Counted from the stretch's first letter, positions 13,116 through 28,600 are shown. The stretch: 64,000 nucleotides of DNA from Kryptolebias marmoratus (GCF_001649575.2 NC_051443.1:19634777-19698776), one strand, 5' to 3'. Made by a program: numbers and translations. Notes: generated from the letters alone by a model not told the origin.

Positions 13116-16100
13116 ATATGTAACACAAAGCAACACATTTTTCCCCAACTTTGTTTTAAGAAAGCAGTGTAATAAATACTTTCGCAATACAGAAACTTGC
13201 TTCAAATAGTGCAATTTTCTTGTCTAAATGTTTTCAGAAAAATATTTGTTCCCTGATTTATTTTGTCGCTTACTGTTGTATTGCATCTTAATACATTCAG
13301 TCCAGCTGTAAAAGGCACAATAGTGGAAGTTACTAACTCAGCAACAGGATAGACTGCTGTTTTACATACTGAGAGGAAAAATCTAAAGCCAACCTTTTCT
13401 TTTTTCTCCCTTTACCGTTGCACCTCTTCAGACCATTTCACCACCATCACTTTCTTCTTGTCTTTGTGATCTTTTCCCTATCAACATATCCCTTGAGGGG
13501 CCATTAACAGAGTTGTCACCATGTCAGTTATCTTAGAGGGCAATTTTGCCAAATGTCAAATTTAAACAAGAAGAGAAGAAAAACATGAAATCTGAATTTC
13601 ACGTTTGACGGACAGGTATGACATGCGCGTGCAGGTGTTACTTCCTTTGTGGGAGTGGAAGCCAGAAGCGATCACAATGAGATGAGAGTTTTATTGAACA
13701 ATGGTGTCTAAATTTCTGCACGTGGACAAGAACTGTTAGGTGAAGAGAATAAGTGGTCTATGCCTACACATTTCTCTACAAAGGTGAAGACCGATGTTAA
13801 TGCTGAACAACCTGTGTAAGCAAATTTTATGGAAAGCTGACTAAGCTGTCCTTTAGTCATTATTTGGTCTTAAAATGCAGTATTTGCTGGTAAAGCATGT
13901 GTACCCTTTTGAGGTATGGTGCACTTGATGAATAATGAAACAGTCCTGAATTAATACTATTCATCTTCACACTGAAAGTGATTCTAATAAAGATAAAAGG
14001 AGAAAAAAAAACAGGCTTGCGGTTTAAATGGTATTCTAAAAGTGTGATCAATATGCTTGGATATCAAATTTGTGGTTGGTTTTAAAGAATTACTTTGATG
14101 GGTGTGGATTTAGATCAAAGCCACAAAAATGGTGAAGCACTCTGTGAATTTCAAACTCAATCACCTAAAAAATATTAACAGACGGAATCATGTGAATTTA
14201 ATTATGCAGTTCAGTGATGTCTTTATCAACATTTGTCAAAATTTTAGCACTTCTTATGATAATTACAAAACTCGAAATAGAATTTTTAACTTGTCACAAC
14301 ATTTAAGTCAGGGCAACTATTTTAAATGTGGTGATTAACTTGTTGTCATCTTTTGCATGTTTTAATCTCTAGTGGAGATCCATACTGTGAGTGGAAACAG
14401 AGATGTGCCTTTTTTTAAGACATCTAATAAATAATTAGATTTTTTATCAATTACTAACCAAGTATTATTAGTAAATGAGTTGAAATAATAATAAAAAAAC
14501 ATACTGCTGCATACTTGCATTAGAGGAAAATTTAATATTGGAAAAAATCCTCCTACTACTCGTACTTTCTACGCAGTTGGTAACTTTTTCAACATGTATC
14601 AGGTGGCTTAGAAAACTTTTGTTTGCTTGTTCACCACATATAATGAAATTTAAACTTGTCTCTACTCTTAGAACTACAGCAAAAGTCACAAGGTTACTTT
14701 GCTGTGCAGAAACCATGAATCAGCAGTGAACTGCTGCCTTGCAACAATAAAAGTTCATAAAAAAGGCTCTCAGGCATTTGACTTTCTTTGGCCATGCTCT
14801 TAGAAAAAAAAATCACTTATTTGTATCCGAAAAAGATTATTCTTTCATTTTATAAAAAAAAGCAACAATTATACAATAATTACTGCATTCACTTAGGCAT
14901 TACTATAATAAAATTAGTGATCTGAGGCTTCTTGCCAATGTATCTGCATTTAGATTATGAAAATCCTCAATTAATTAACTTCTCAGTCAGTAAGCTTCAA
15001 GCTGTATTAACAAGCTTAGAGAGATTAAAGTTCAAGCTGTGTGTGAAAACAACAAGGCTTTGCATTTGTAAAGGGTCACTGAATGATGTTTCCTTTTATT
15101 GCTGTCATTAAATTGTCAAAGCATCATGTTTTGTTAAGTCAAATACTGCAGACACACAAAAAGCTAAAAAAGGTCAAGACTATAAAACTTGACAAATAAG
15201 TAAAAGAGTCTTTTTTTTCCTCAACCATTTAGCATGAAACTTCCTCCTTCGTGCCAAATTGTCTCATTTCTGACTACATACACATTGCCACCATAGTATG
15301 CTAACACAGAAGACATTTGAGAAGTTGCTGTAATGTTAAAAAACAACTGAAACTGTGATTATTAACATCAAGACTTTAGATAGATTTTCCACTGATGCAT
15401 TGCCTTTTTTATAGTTTTCTAAAAATAAGTGTGGAATGTTTATTATCACATAGTGTTTGCAATTGGATATGTTTGCTTCTCTCCTATTCCCTGTGCTTAC
15501 AAATACTGTATTTTATTTTGACAAAATGTTTAAATAATATGCTCTCACTTATATACTTGTTTGTTTTTTGTTCTTAGAAAAATAAAATCTGACATTTGGA
15601 GTGAACAGTGGCCCGTTAAAACTATGTTTATAAATGAGGTCACTTTAAAATCACTTGGTCTCCTTTGGTGAAATCTTGATTCCATTTAAGCGCAGCATCA
15701 TCTAACAAAACCTTTGCTGACATAGTTTAAATATAACAAATGTGCTGATATTTCAGCTGTACTTATATTATAATGAACAAAAGGAAAACTAGTAGCAGCA
15801 GAATGTCTCAAAATTTCCCCCTAAATTGGTGTTTCATTTTTCTGTTTTTTCTCTGTCACCTACAAGTCGAGATTTGGACTCACTATGTGGCTGGGCTCTT
15901 GTGGAGTACATGCAGGCACATTTTGGCACAAGCTTTCAGTTTTGATATTAGGGCTCATGCCTTCAATTTATGTAGTTAAGTTTAAAGCAAGGGTGGAGGG
16001 GAAGTTTGAAAGAATAATGTGTCTCAATAGAGATACACAGATGTGTGTAAAACAGTCTGACTTTGCAGCAGCAGACATAACCTGCATGACTCTTTTCTGC

Positions 16101-16431
16101 ATGATGTAGCTAACATTTACCTAAAACGTTTGTCAATTTACAGTTGGTGTAGACTCCCAAAAAAGGCACTATTAAATGTCTCCAGAATGAATATAAGTTC
16201 ATCAGTTGCAGACAGCTTTGTTGAGCTGGAAATTCATAGAACCCACTCATGAAATTGCTCCTTTTAGCACAATTTTGCACACTGGACTGTGCAAGTTAAA
16301 ACCTTTCATGCTCAGCTTCCTAACCATGTGCTAGGTTCTGTTAACATTATATATTTTCTTACATTATAGAGTTTCAAAAGGTTTTTGGTGAAGCACAAAC
16401 ATGTGTGCACAAAAGCCACCTCGTTCCTTAC

Positions 16432-16621
16432 CATGGCCAGTGGCACAATGCCACCCAGGTCCTGTGGTGCTAGACGGATGAGGGTCTGCACCTCACTGGT
16501 CAGGGTGCGGGTGAGTGGATACTCCACCTGCCATGTCACCTCCCTGCTCCCCTGAGTCACCATTATTCCGTTCACCTCCAGGTCTACCTGCAGCACTCGC
16601 TGGTATCCCACTGCTTCAATT
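16432..16621 (-). CDS. TMEM132: TMEM132-family internal exon (exon B, second of three in window)
   Basis: This exon is 190 nt. Its first base completes an Arg codon begun by exon C (AG|A), and 63 full codons follow, ending in ATG exactly at the splice site. The acceptor is ctcctttacag|AAT and the donor is GCCATG|gtaagg. The protein begins IEAVGYQRVLQVDLEVNG and includes WQVEYP and DLGGIVPLAM. The motifs 'VLQVDLEV', 'WQVEYP' and 'VPLAM' just before the '[12 protein letters not shown]' block of exon A are characteristic of the family's ectodomain, in the expected order. One N-G-I sequence is present, but it is not an N-X-S/T glycosylation site. The reading frame is open and intact, with no sign of decay. 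A plus-strand ORF at 16515-16709 is antisense overlap and not a gene. Confidence 0.93.
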
Positions 16622-19600
16622 CTGTAAAGGAGAAAAGGAGACAATGTCAAAAAGAGAGGAATTTAAACAAAAAAAAGAGCAAGAAATGAAAGCAAAGGCA
16701 TATATGTAGCCCTTAGAGAGGCCCAGTGAATCACGGAAGATTGTAAAAAGATTGCTTCAAAAGAACTGCGGAGGGTAAGAGAATAAATAAATGGTGAACT
16801 AGAAAGAAAAACAAAGTAGAGACACTCAAATAAAGGAATAAAAGTAGCAGCATTGGTGTTATCAGTCTAAAGAAAACATGTACCCACAAGTACTTTAGGA
16901 GAAGAGAAATGTTCCACTATACTCCCTGTAGATATTGTGCAGGGTGTGCTATTTTTCTTAAAATTTAAAAAACAAATGCTTCATCTACAATCTGATCTGA
17001 ATCTAATCGCGACATCATTTATATTCATTCCCAGATCCACCTAAAACCATCACGTTGTAAGGAAAAAAAAAGCAATTTTTTTTTTTTCATTGCAATATGG
17101 TCTGGGCCAAGCAAATAATTTTCTCCCAGCTGATGCAGATGCAAGCAAAGCAGAAAAACAATGAATGCAAAATAATATCCTCCAAACTTATTTGATTTGC
17201 TGAATGCTTGGTTTGTTTGAGCTGATGCCTTTCCCATAGGTGTCAAAGTCAAAACCCAATGCAATGCCTTTTCCAACAATGAGATACAGATATACAGTAG
17301 CTGCTGTCTTAAAACATTACGATTCATACGTGGGGATCTTAAAGTGACTCACAGAGGTATGTGTTCATGTTTGCAATCACAGTTGCTTTAAAGTAAAGGG
17401 AAAACAAAAGGCAAGAACAATTCAAATATACTGAATCATTTCAATCGATAAACAAGCAAGGAGAGTTTTTTCAAAAAGACATTTATTTTGATAGGTATCA
17501 TATTCTTCATATTTATACCATGAACTGTATGCTGCTTTCAAAGAGTCACACAATTAAAAAAAAAAAGAGTGAGAGAGAGAGATAGGGCAGAGATAAGATC
17601 TAAGATTTTCATTAAACATATTTTGGGCAAGCCTGCCTTTAAATCTCCCCCAGCTCCCCCGTATGTTCACACTTTAGAAGCTAGCCTCACATCAAAGTGC
17701 AGATTTAAAGATGCGCTGTTAATAAGCAGGGTATGAGAGAGCAGTTTTGGAAGCTGCAAGTCTGTGCAGATCAGGGGTGGCAGAAAAAGTAATTCTAGGT
17801 CAGTCAGAAAAGCTTTTGGACTTGTACTTGGGTATGTTAGAATTCATTATTTTTTACCAGTTGCAATCAGACAAAAACTTTGGTGATTACAGGTAAATGT
17901 CAGTGTGAATCTGGTCCCAAAGTGAGCCTTGTGAGGTTTTTTTTTTGTATAACCAAAAAATTAATTTTACTAGTAAATGATGTAAAATATCAGTCAACAA
18001 AATAACCTATTTAATAAAAAGGTGAGAAGTTTTTATAAACCAAGAAAAGAGGTCTAGTTGCCTTTGACTCAAGTCCTTAAAAAGAGATGTCCCCTCACAT
18101 TTGTTTATTTATTCCACAAAGCCCTGGTTTTTGAGTTAATACCACATATTGTAAATTGCTTCTGCCCTAACACACCAGGAAACACAATATCAAAATCCAC
18201 TACAGGATACATTGTTAAGACTACAGACTTGTGAAAACTACAGTGTTGCCCAGAAATTATCACTAAAAGGAAACTGGTCCTGACTGATTTGGAATGAAAG
18301 CAAATCATTCCCTTACACCAGGTGATTTTTGAAAGTGTCAGAACCTAAATAATGAGGTTCTCCCCTCCACTCATTAAAGAACAGACTGGAGACACACATG
18401 TCAAACAGGTAACCACAAATTCCAGCATGAAACTCCTTAATTTGGGAAGAAATTTGGCATTTTTGCAGACACACACTTTGTTGCACATCTGCATGTGGAG
18501 ACAGCTCTAAATCCCTGCAGCCAGACCATACCTTGGACCCCAAAAAGAACATGCAAAAAGACATCTTTCAGTTGCAAAAATATTAAAAACTGTTTTTTCT
18601 TGCATTTCTTCTTTCAGATGCTTAACTCACCTACACATTTGTTGAATGAGCAATTTTTTAATGCATTTTTTCTCATATTTTTTTTATCTACAGAATAGTT
18701 TCCTGAACTTTATTGAACTAAGAAGAAAAACTTCTTACAAGAACGATTTTTGTTCATTTCAGATAAAGATTTAACTTGCTCTACATACCTAGAAGCAAAA
18801 ATGCTGTTTGATTGAGGTCTACAGGGAAACATCTAAAGTGTAAGATAGGAAGATGAATTTGTAATAATATTAACTCTTATCAGTTTATAGAGTACTTGTT
18901 TTATTTTATAAAATGTAAACAAATTAAAAATCCGACAAGTCATTGTGTAAATGTAAAGAAATATTCGAAATCACAATCATTTTGGTCTTTTTAGTGCTAT
19001 GCACATTTGAAATCTTTGTTTTTCATGCAGAAATTGAAAATTTCTTGGATATTTCTTTGCTCTTTAAAATCCTATTATAGTGACATTTAATCAGCAACAA
19101 ATGTCTTTTTAAAATTGCTTTATTCACAAGTATTCAATAAGGCTGGCATTAAAACATGTTTTTAAAAGTGCAGCTAAATGATCATAGGTAGAAACGGCTG
19201 ACAGCAAACATCTAATACATTCTTGTTATAATTAGCTCTATTTATTAACAGATTTGTTTGATCTTTCGAGCACCATTCATTTGCTGGAGCACAAGTCCAT
19301 CCACAACTAATTTTTCCATAAATTCACAGTTTCTGAGTCAGAATTTCTAAATAATACAAAGCTCTTGTATTTTCTGCTGCTTGGCAACATGCTGGGCTCA
19401 GGGATAGCAACTGCAGTGATTATGTAGTTTATGCTATTAGTGTGCAATTACAGCCAAATCAATTATCTGCAAAAGAAATTCATGCTTTGCAATAAAGCTG
19501 CGGATAATCAGAGCTTTTGTGCTGAACTGTACAATACAAATCTGCTCCTCTCCCTATTCAATCTGTCTTTCTCTGTGTTGTAGTTTCTCTTTTTTTGTTT

Positions 19601-22600
19601 ATTCTCACCCCCCTTTTTAACTTTTTCCTCTTGCTGACCTGCAGAGATTTGTTGCTCTCAATAGAGGGCAGTGCACTCTCTTTTCTCTCAGTCCTTCATC
19701 CTGCATGTGGCTGGGATGATGAATGCCTGCAGTGCATCAGCTGGAGAGGTCAGGCTGCTTCTTCGCGTCTCATTAGAAACATGACTGCCTCATGTGCCCT
19801 TTCCTCAGCGCGATTACCATACAATTTAATACACTTACTCGCAACTATCACTTCTCTCGCCTTGAGCTATGGTGGGAGGTGGGGATGACAGAAAACGGTG
19901 GACACAGAGACAGGAACAAATAACAGAGTGGAACAGGGTTAGAGAGGTTGAAATAAAAGCACAACGTCTGCTAGGATCACCTAACTGTCTGTGCCACCAA
20001 AAATAAAAGCTAATAATGACAATGCCCTGGTTTAACAGCAGGGTTTTCAGGTGAAACTAGGTGGAGAATTGGTCATGCCACTTTGAGGAGGCTTTTGAGC
20101 TATCTCTATTTGTCATTTGTAGAATAGAAAAAAAGCACAAACAGAACAAGGTAGAGGAATCCACTCAAAGGGAAAAAATTGCTCATTTTTCTATTCTTCA
20201 AGATACATTTCAAACAGCCTTGTCACAACAAAGGGCATCTGAGTGAAAAGAAGTACGACAACAAAAAAAAAAGGAGACGCGGATGAAATTCCTTTTGTTC
20301 GAAAACAGGAAAATAAAAGTGGAGCTAAGAAACACAAAAGCCCTGTTAACCAGGCAATCGTGTTTTCTTCTTTTCACTCTTAACACCTCTGTGGATATTA
20401 GGATGACAGAAAAGGCAGTGAAAGAAAGTCTGCTGTCTTTCCTGGAAACCCAAGGGGGCTCTATTCATGCCCAGCAGTGATTTGGTTAGCGCCGATAACA
20501 ACGATACATCAAAGACCTAAATCTGTTTCAAAACAGTGAATTGACAGTGAGTCTAGCAATAGAGAATGTTTTTTTAGTCTTTATGCATTACATGAATACA
20601 TAACACAGCTCTTTTATGTCATTATGACAGCTATTGTTTTTCACCCTGAGTGAGGGCATCCTGCAAAATAAAATCTTTGACTAAAAAAAGGGCAAAGGCT
20701 GGAGGTTTTCATGCAATCGGATTTCTTTAGTAAAGTGGCCTTTAGTAAATAAGATTTGTTTTGCTTGAAGAGCTGTGGATGTGATCTTTGTGTTTGTGAC
20801 CCAGCACACACAATGTTCTGAGTGTTTTGCGCTGCGGGTCGGACCACAGAAAGAACAGGACATCTGCGAGGAAAAAAACATCCCAAGGAGGATGTGATAG
20901 ACCTGCTGGCTCAAGGAAAGCCGTAGCAGATGGCAAAATTGTGTGGACAACAGTGGACACAGCTGTCTTGGCCGTAATTGAATTTTGACATGGGCGAGCA
21001 GCAGTCATTCAAAAAGAAAAAGGTGTGACGACAAGCTGGATAAGCGACTCATACTGTCCATCTGTCCGTGGATGAAGAGCCATCTCCTGCGTTCATGCCT
21101 CCTGATTTAAACCCCTTCTCTGTTTCAAACTGAAACAGGTGTAAAAACATAGACAAATTCAGGGTTCCGTATCATTTTTTTCATTGGTAAGAAGTAAAAA
21201 CTGAATGCTGAATCAATCTTTTGGTTATGTGTTCCTTTTATACGTGCTGCAAAGACTTGCTTGTTATGCTTTTTTTCCTCAAAGATGGATTTTCTGAGTT
21301 CAGTTTTTGTGAAGTACTTATGATTAGTCAGTATATAACTTCCAATAGACAACAGTCAGAATGATCTGGAGAATCAAGGATAAGCTAACACTTACTACAA
21401 CCCTTGAAGAACAGATTTATGACATCTAAAACAACTCATATGTCAAACATTCTTTGTGAAAAGCACTGAGCTGCTGAAAGCTAAAGGCAAACACATACTG
21501 GAGAAAATAAAACAAATCAGTAAATATGTTAACAATCAACAACTACAGACTTCCTTCTGAGCCAAAAACAAAATTTCAATTATGATTGTCCACATAGTCC
21601 TTATTTATTTAGATCTGCACATTTCTAACTAAGTTCAGACCTTTTTAGTCTAAATGACTTCATCCTTTTAACTTAATTAGAAAAAAAAACTCAAACCACA
21701 GAAAACACATCAGAAACAAAACTGGAATCTGCAAATCATGAAAAGAATGCCAGAGAACACCAAGAGGAATTTTAATGCTGACTCATCTTGTTGATTTGCT
21801 GCCTGAACAGCTTTTTTTCACGCAGTTTTTGGTTGCTGTGATTTGAGGTTACAATGTCAAAAAGAACTTACAAAAAAATCACCTTGTACATTTGAGACCT
21901 GAATGAATAAACAAGATAAAGATATATTTATAATATACTGTCAAATAAAATAAAACATTAAAACTGCCATTCCTTGATGGAATAGAAATCCCCAGCTGCC
22001 TTGTCAAAGTTTTAAACAAAGATCAAACACTGTGTACAATGTGCGCTTTGAAGTATGTTATGAGGATGACATTCAGCTCCTACCATACCAAATTTTAAAA
22101 CTGTAGACACCTAGATCTGGTTTTTAGGTCTCTGCTGCTGGAATAAGTTTATACTTGAATGTGCTCACTGGGTTGCTGTCTGTACTTTCATTTATCTGCA
22201 CAGGTTTAAAAAAAAAAAATCAGTAAAAAAGTGAACTCTAGATGCTAAACTTTAAACACAATTAGCATATGTTGACCTTTTCACAGAATCCTTTGTTGGC
22301 AGGATGTAAATGAATGTTTTGTTGCCTTCTAAGTGTCCTGCGTGATGACTTGAATGCAGCTGTTTTGAATGTCTGTACTTCACTTACTCTTGAGCTGCAA
22401 AGCTGCACTGGAGTCTGGATGCCTCTCCAAACAGACTCGCAGTCAGAATCTAATTGGTACGAAGATCTCGAGGGAAATCAGGTAACATCTCCAATGAATA
22501 AAATCTGGTTTCAACAGGAGCTCCATCTTCCTCTAACAATGGTGTGCTTTAAAAGGTCACTTTTACTCTTGTAGTTCAGCAGGAGCAAGTGTAATGAGGT

Positions 22601-25600
22601 CATTTAGCCTACTGTAGACGGTCATTAGAATACTATGATTTATAAATCAGGATCTGGTGTAGCAGAAGCCATAATTTGTGTGCATCACAAGGGAGTTCAA
22701 GCTCCTCTCTAATGAGTCTCAGTATTTCAGGATTTATATCTGCCTCTTCTCAACGACAATGCTAATGAGAGCTTATTAAATTTAGAGGAACTCGCCACTT
22801 GACACCTCATCTTTACCCCACAGGTGAACAGCAGACAGAAGACGCAAAACGGAACAGTTTGGAAAAGGTGTTGGAGAAGTTATTTGTCACAACAAAAAAT
22901 ACTGTGTTCAGCGAGTAGGTTCAGCGACAGCTTTGTTGGGATCAAGAGAGGGCAATGAACGAGGAGGAGTCACAGAAATAGAAACACACAATTAAACAGA
23001 GCAAAAATAGCAAGTATTTGAGTAATCACAATTAATTATTCCAAGAGGAAGGCTCACTGAGCAGCAAAACATTTGTGAACAATAATTCACTTATAAAAAC
23101 TCACTCCATGAGCCTAACCTTATGGTGTCTTGGTAACTGGTGGCTATCCATATAGCTTCATCTGGAACAGAAGTGTCTTGTGGAAATATGAAAGTCAGAT
23201 AATGAAAAAGACCATACAATGAGAACATGCCAAGGAGGCAGGTGAAACATAGACTAATCTATTTGAGTATGAGGGAGATTTCACAGGATGGAAAAAAAAA
23301 AAAAAAAATACATAAACAGAAAAAGATATATTGCTTTCTCTCCATCCAAATTGCATTTAGGTATGCCTCTTTTTTTCTACATGTTCTGAAATAACCCCCC
23401 TCTGTTTTGTGTTGCTGCTGTCTCTCATGTTCATTCTTTCCTCAACCTGTGTTTTTACCTCCTCTCCTTTTTACCATCCCTCTCTACATGCCCTCTCTTA
23501 ACCCCCCTCCTTACCTTCCTCAACTGCCTGCTGGTCTATTTTCTTTCCTTCCCCATTGCCACACTTTTTGTTATATTTCTCTCAAACCGTGTGTGAAATT
23601 AGAGGATTCAGGCTTCCTGCATGAAACAGATGTGGCTCCAGGCATCAACCAATCAAACGGCAGTGTTGACACTCTGCAACAAAAGCCAATAAAAGCCTAA
23701 AATACAACCCAGGAAACACAAACATCACCTAGAAAACAAACAAAAAAATAAGTTGCTAAAACCTTGAAATGATCTAGCGTTTTATTTGTTTACCAACGAT
23801 GAGAAACGTTTCATTTTCGTCTTAATCATAATACTAATACACATTTATACATACATATATACTTATATATTTGTTAGATTTTTTCTTTACATTTTAGAGT
23901 TTGTTTTTTTAAAGGAAGTATGATAAAAAAACTTTTTTCTTCTAAAAGTGCTTCTGAAATAACCTGCAAAACATGTTGCAAGAGTGTCAGAATAAACCTA
24001 AACTGACTTAAAAGAAAGAATACAAACTAAGATGTCTGTAGCTCATCAAACATCAATGCATTTCACAGACTCTCCTGTTTCACTCAAAATAATGCAACTT
24101 TGATTGTACTTGCTTCATAACTAGAATTGTATTTGACATTTTTCATGTAAGTGTCAGTGTATTTCACCAAATTTCACAAAAACGCCTCCAGCAATTTAAG
24201 TATGATCACTATTTTTAGTCAATGTGGCAGTGCAGATGACAGCTTCTGTCTGTTACATTTTTTGTTCTAAAAATTTGTATCCAAAATCTACTGGATCTCA
24301 ACAATTCAATAGTACCCAAAGGAGGAATTTCAAATAGGTCATTAATTCCACTTTTGGTTTTATATTTTTATTAAAGATTATTTATGTTCAGGTTTACAAA
24401 CTTAAGGTAAACACCCATGGGAACTCTTCTGTCCCAAAGGGTACTTTTGCTTTACTTTAGGCTTGTTTTGATAAAAACTATGTGAAAATAAAATGATAAT
24501 ATTTCAGCTCTAGTTTTTTAAGGTTTGAGATACAGAGTAGATTAGGGAAACTGAGTTGCAGTGTGAAATTTCTGTCCTCCCTCAAGTGCCGACAATGAAA
24601 CCAGCGAACAATGTTTCAGCTGTAGTACTTAAAAGCTGTTAATCTTACATAGTGCCGAGTTGTTAATGATTTTATTTGGAACGTGGTCCTCCAAGAACCA
24701 CAGTGAAACATTTAAAGATGAGTTCTTTTGCTCTATTTTGGCACCTTTTTGTAAAGATCATCTATTTTCTCTCCTTATGTATTCCCTTGTTGTGCACACC
24801 CTGTCTACCCAGTTGATTGAAACATACGAGAATGGCTGAGTTTGGATGTTGCATTTGTAAACAAAAATAACTGAGTGAAACTACTTAAAGTTTGCGCTGT
24901 GATGGGAAATAAACATGTGATGACTGAGACAGAAGAGTGTGAACTCCTGAAAAACACCAGAAAAACTCACCACATGTCAATTCTTTTGTGTTGCATAAGA
25001 ATAAATATTTTATTGAAAGAAAATGATATAAAGAACTCCGTCTGATTAGCTATAGAACCGCAGAATTGTGAACTTGACACTAAAGCCACAGCGAGGCCAC
25101 ACTGTCTGTCCAAACGGCACTAGGAACAATTATCCCCATTTATTGCTACCAAACTGCTCTTGAGGAGCAGATTATAAGCTTTGAGCAAGGCAGTGAATAT
25201 GATACAACACAATCAGTCAGTGTATAAACACCAGCCTCTATCCCCATATTGATTTCTGGGAGCTCTGCGAGTGTTAGTAAAATTCTCCAGAGTGCTACGG
25301 TGCTCATCCTCTTATCCTGGACAATAAGGATCAACTCAGTGAGACTGGCTAATCTCCCCCCTTGGAGTCTAAACTCTCCACCAGAAATGACACTTCATCG
25401 TTTTCTTCTTACTTACACATACACACAAAGATGACAGGAATTAGATTAAGTTGTCCTTTTCATTATTTGGCTCACAGTTGTTGCTTGCAACTGTTAAATC
25501 TCACGATTTCAGGCTTTGTGAGTCAGTAAGAGTCATCACACTTGCTGAGTTTTCTTTTATACGTCTGTCATTTCATTTCACTTTTTTAGGCTTCCCCTCC

Positions 25601-28600
25601 TCTTCCCCCTTCCGCACCTCAGAGATTCCATCAACTTTTTTTTTTCTTGTTGTGAGTCACTCTATCTCCCAATGTGCCAATAACAATGTGAGAACAAAGA
25701 AAATCTACCAGAAAATCAAGGTTGCCCTCCCTCAAGACGATCAGCTCCTTCCTCTTACTCCCACAGGAACTTCAGGAGATGGATTGAGTTGTGAGGTTTT
25801 ATACAAAAGCAGACAAAACAAGCGTTTATTTTCAGTCCTGCTGTGACATTGGACCATATTATTAAACTGTGTTATGACGCACCAAATCATGTCATAAGTT
25901 ATAAAAAACTTTTTTTTTATGTGGTTTTCTGATTTTCCTTGAATCTGACCATGACAACATAATTTGCAATGTGTCTTTAAAAATAAAATCTGAGAAAAAT
26001 GAACAAGTTGATGAAAAGAAAATACAAGCTGAATATTTAAACAACCTACCTAAAGCAGCAAAAAAACATTTGAAATGGATTTTCTTAAGACAAGAGAAAA
26101 CAAATGCAATACTTGACACAAGACCTGAGAGATGCGTCATCATTAAGCTGAGCCGTTTTTAAGTTTTTAACAGATAATTCTTTGGTAGTCATCTTGTTGG
26201 TAATTAAAATACTATTTTATGCTTCTCAGATTGTTTTTTGAAGGTATTTTAGCAAATATAGTGAGAAACAATGGGACATAGGCACAAATTGTGTGTGTGA
26301 CAAGCTGCTAGTAACAAATCCCTTTCAGTCAAAACTTAAGCTTTTGTTTTCTTAAGTTGTTTGTTATGTGTAGATACAACAATAGTTTATCTCTTAAGAT
26401 TAGGTGCCTTTTTATGTTGTTTTTTGGATTATGGTTCAGTGCTTTACTTACTTAAAAAAATAAAAAAAGCAAAAACAATTCCGTCTAAAATGCTCAAAGA
26501 CTAAATCAAAGGTATTTAAATAGCAGCCTATATTCAGATAAAAACCTTATAAGACCTTTAGAAAGTCTGAAGAATGATTTCTCAAAACCATTTTAAAACT
26601 TTACAAACAAGTCTGACTCACTGAGTGCATAAACTTTATGAAATAAGAAAAAATGAAAAATTGCCCTAATTGTGATCATTTTCTGTCACTTACTAATGTT
26701 ATTGTCTACTACTGCTTGTCTACAGTAGGTCTGCTTAGTTATTGTCTGCTCAGTTATGAAGCAGAAAGTGTTTTAGTTACTTGGTCGAAGAGAATCTGCT
26801 TGTCTTACCTTGGCCTCAAACTTTTGTCCCATCATTGAAAGCATCTCTACAGCTCTGCTTGCATCCTTCAGAAGATTGTGTTACTTACAAGAAAATGACA
26901 TTAGTGTAGTCATGGAAATGCCCAAATAAACTGTATTACTGGGCTATCAAATATCCTACTTGGTTAAGGTGCAGTCTTAAAGGGGTCCTACTTTAAAGAA
27001 TGGTACTTAGCTTATATTTAAGGGCATGGGCAAACAATCCATGAGGTTATTTGTATTGGATGACTTGTTTATGAAGCATAATTTTAGGGTCATTGCCAAC
27101 TTTTCTTTCATGGTATACTATTTGGGTCACTTTGCCACTGATAAATTAATAGTGGCAATCATTTCTGTCAAGGAAATGAATGCCTTCAATATTATGTCTC
27201 CTTGAACCAGTCCAGTTTCATCTCTGACACTGACTGCATGATCTCTGCCCATAAATCTCCTTCAGTCTACCTTTTTTCATAAACAATCTTGAGGTGCCAA
27301 TAAATATGAGCACAGGCCTCCATCTATGTCCATGACTTGACACAAACTAATGAACAAACAAACAAAATAAAAAGGAAAAGAAAGACAAAACAACTACTCC
27401 AGTAAAATGTGTTAACATGTTGTACCTGGCCAGGGTTAATCGGAATCCCAACCCCACCATGAGCTTCTACTGACCCTTAACCCTTACTGCAGTTTTGTTG
27501 CCTCATTATTTTGACAAGTAAACAGAACTCCTCGTCATTTGAATGTGTTTATGGATTAGACATACAGGCCCTCATTTTCTTCCCTTACATTTATTTCTAA
27601 ACAGTGTTTTGGACAGGAGTGGAATGGACATCTTTCCAAGGTGTCGGTGTTGTAATTTGTCTCACCTTATATAAATTACGTAGAGTTTCAATGCACTGAT
27701 CATAATACAGAAATTTTCATCAATGTACTGAAATTTTCAAAAATAAAAACATTACAAGTGTGGTCAAGTTATTATGATATATGAAAATATATGTGAAAAA
27801 AATCCTCAAACAAAGGCAAAGACTTGTATTTACTTGAACTTTTTTGGCATTACAAGGCTTCTGTTGTTTTTAACAAGGTCGTCTATGTGTTTTTGTTTTT
27901 TTATTGATGAAGGTAATGATAGTCATTTAAAAACTACTATGTACAATGCATATATTCGATTGTCAAGGCAGGGTTTTACTTGAGGCAGGCATTTATTTTT
28001 TTTTTACTTTTTTTTACTGTTTTAGTCTAACTTGTCATGTTTTTTCTAAATTTATTGCCTCAACACAAAATTGAGAACAGCACACATAAATATTTTCCCT
28101 CAAGCTTCCGCATGTTTTTAAATGCCAAATTGGAAGTTCATTCATTCCTATAGGAATTATCATAATCTCTGGTAGTTGTGCAAAATCACATTTTCCTCCC
28201 CACCTCAGAAATTTGCCTAGGGTATGTTGAAAATGTTAACTTTTTGAAGGAAATTTCAGAGAGAGACCCCCCTCTCTCCCCCATGTTTAATGTGAGTTCT
28301 ATTAACTCCACTCTACATAGGGTTAAGTTTAAGCAGTTAAAACAGGACTGTGTGCTGGAATTCCCTGGACAACTTTCTTGTGGTACCTCAAAGAGAGTTC
28401 AAATGCATTAAACAGGAGCCAAGGATTCGGCATATGATTTATTAGAGGATGAAATGGATCAGAGGGTTGTGAGCTCAGGGTCCCAAGGCCAATAGGCCTG
28501 CCTTATCAAACACCAGCAGGCTCCATGGCTAATCTCCAGCTTGTCTGTGGGCAACCCCCATCATTGCTGGCATTGGTAGCTGATAAATCAGGTACACTCT

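Noticed and set aside
12793..13214. Overlapping minus-strand ORFs rich in Cys, Leu and Ser
   Set aside because: They lie in the solo LTR, and the same translations recur in the copy at 56050-56458; they are repeat sequence and not genes.
20641..21008. Three overlapping minus-strand ORFs, considered as a possible extra exon
   Set aside because: No TMEM132-like sequence is present and exons C to B already join in phase without it.
25451..25846. 131-codon plus-strand ORF
   Set aside because: Ser/Phe-rich in the first half with poly-T runs, no domain recognised, and no splice or promoter context.
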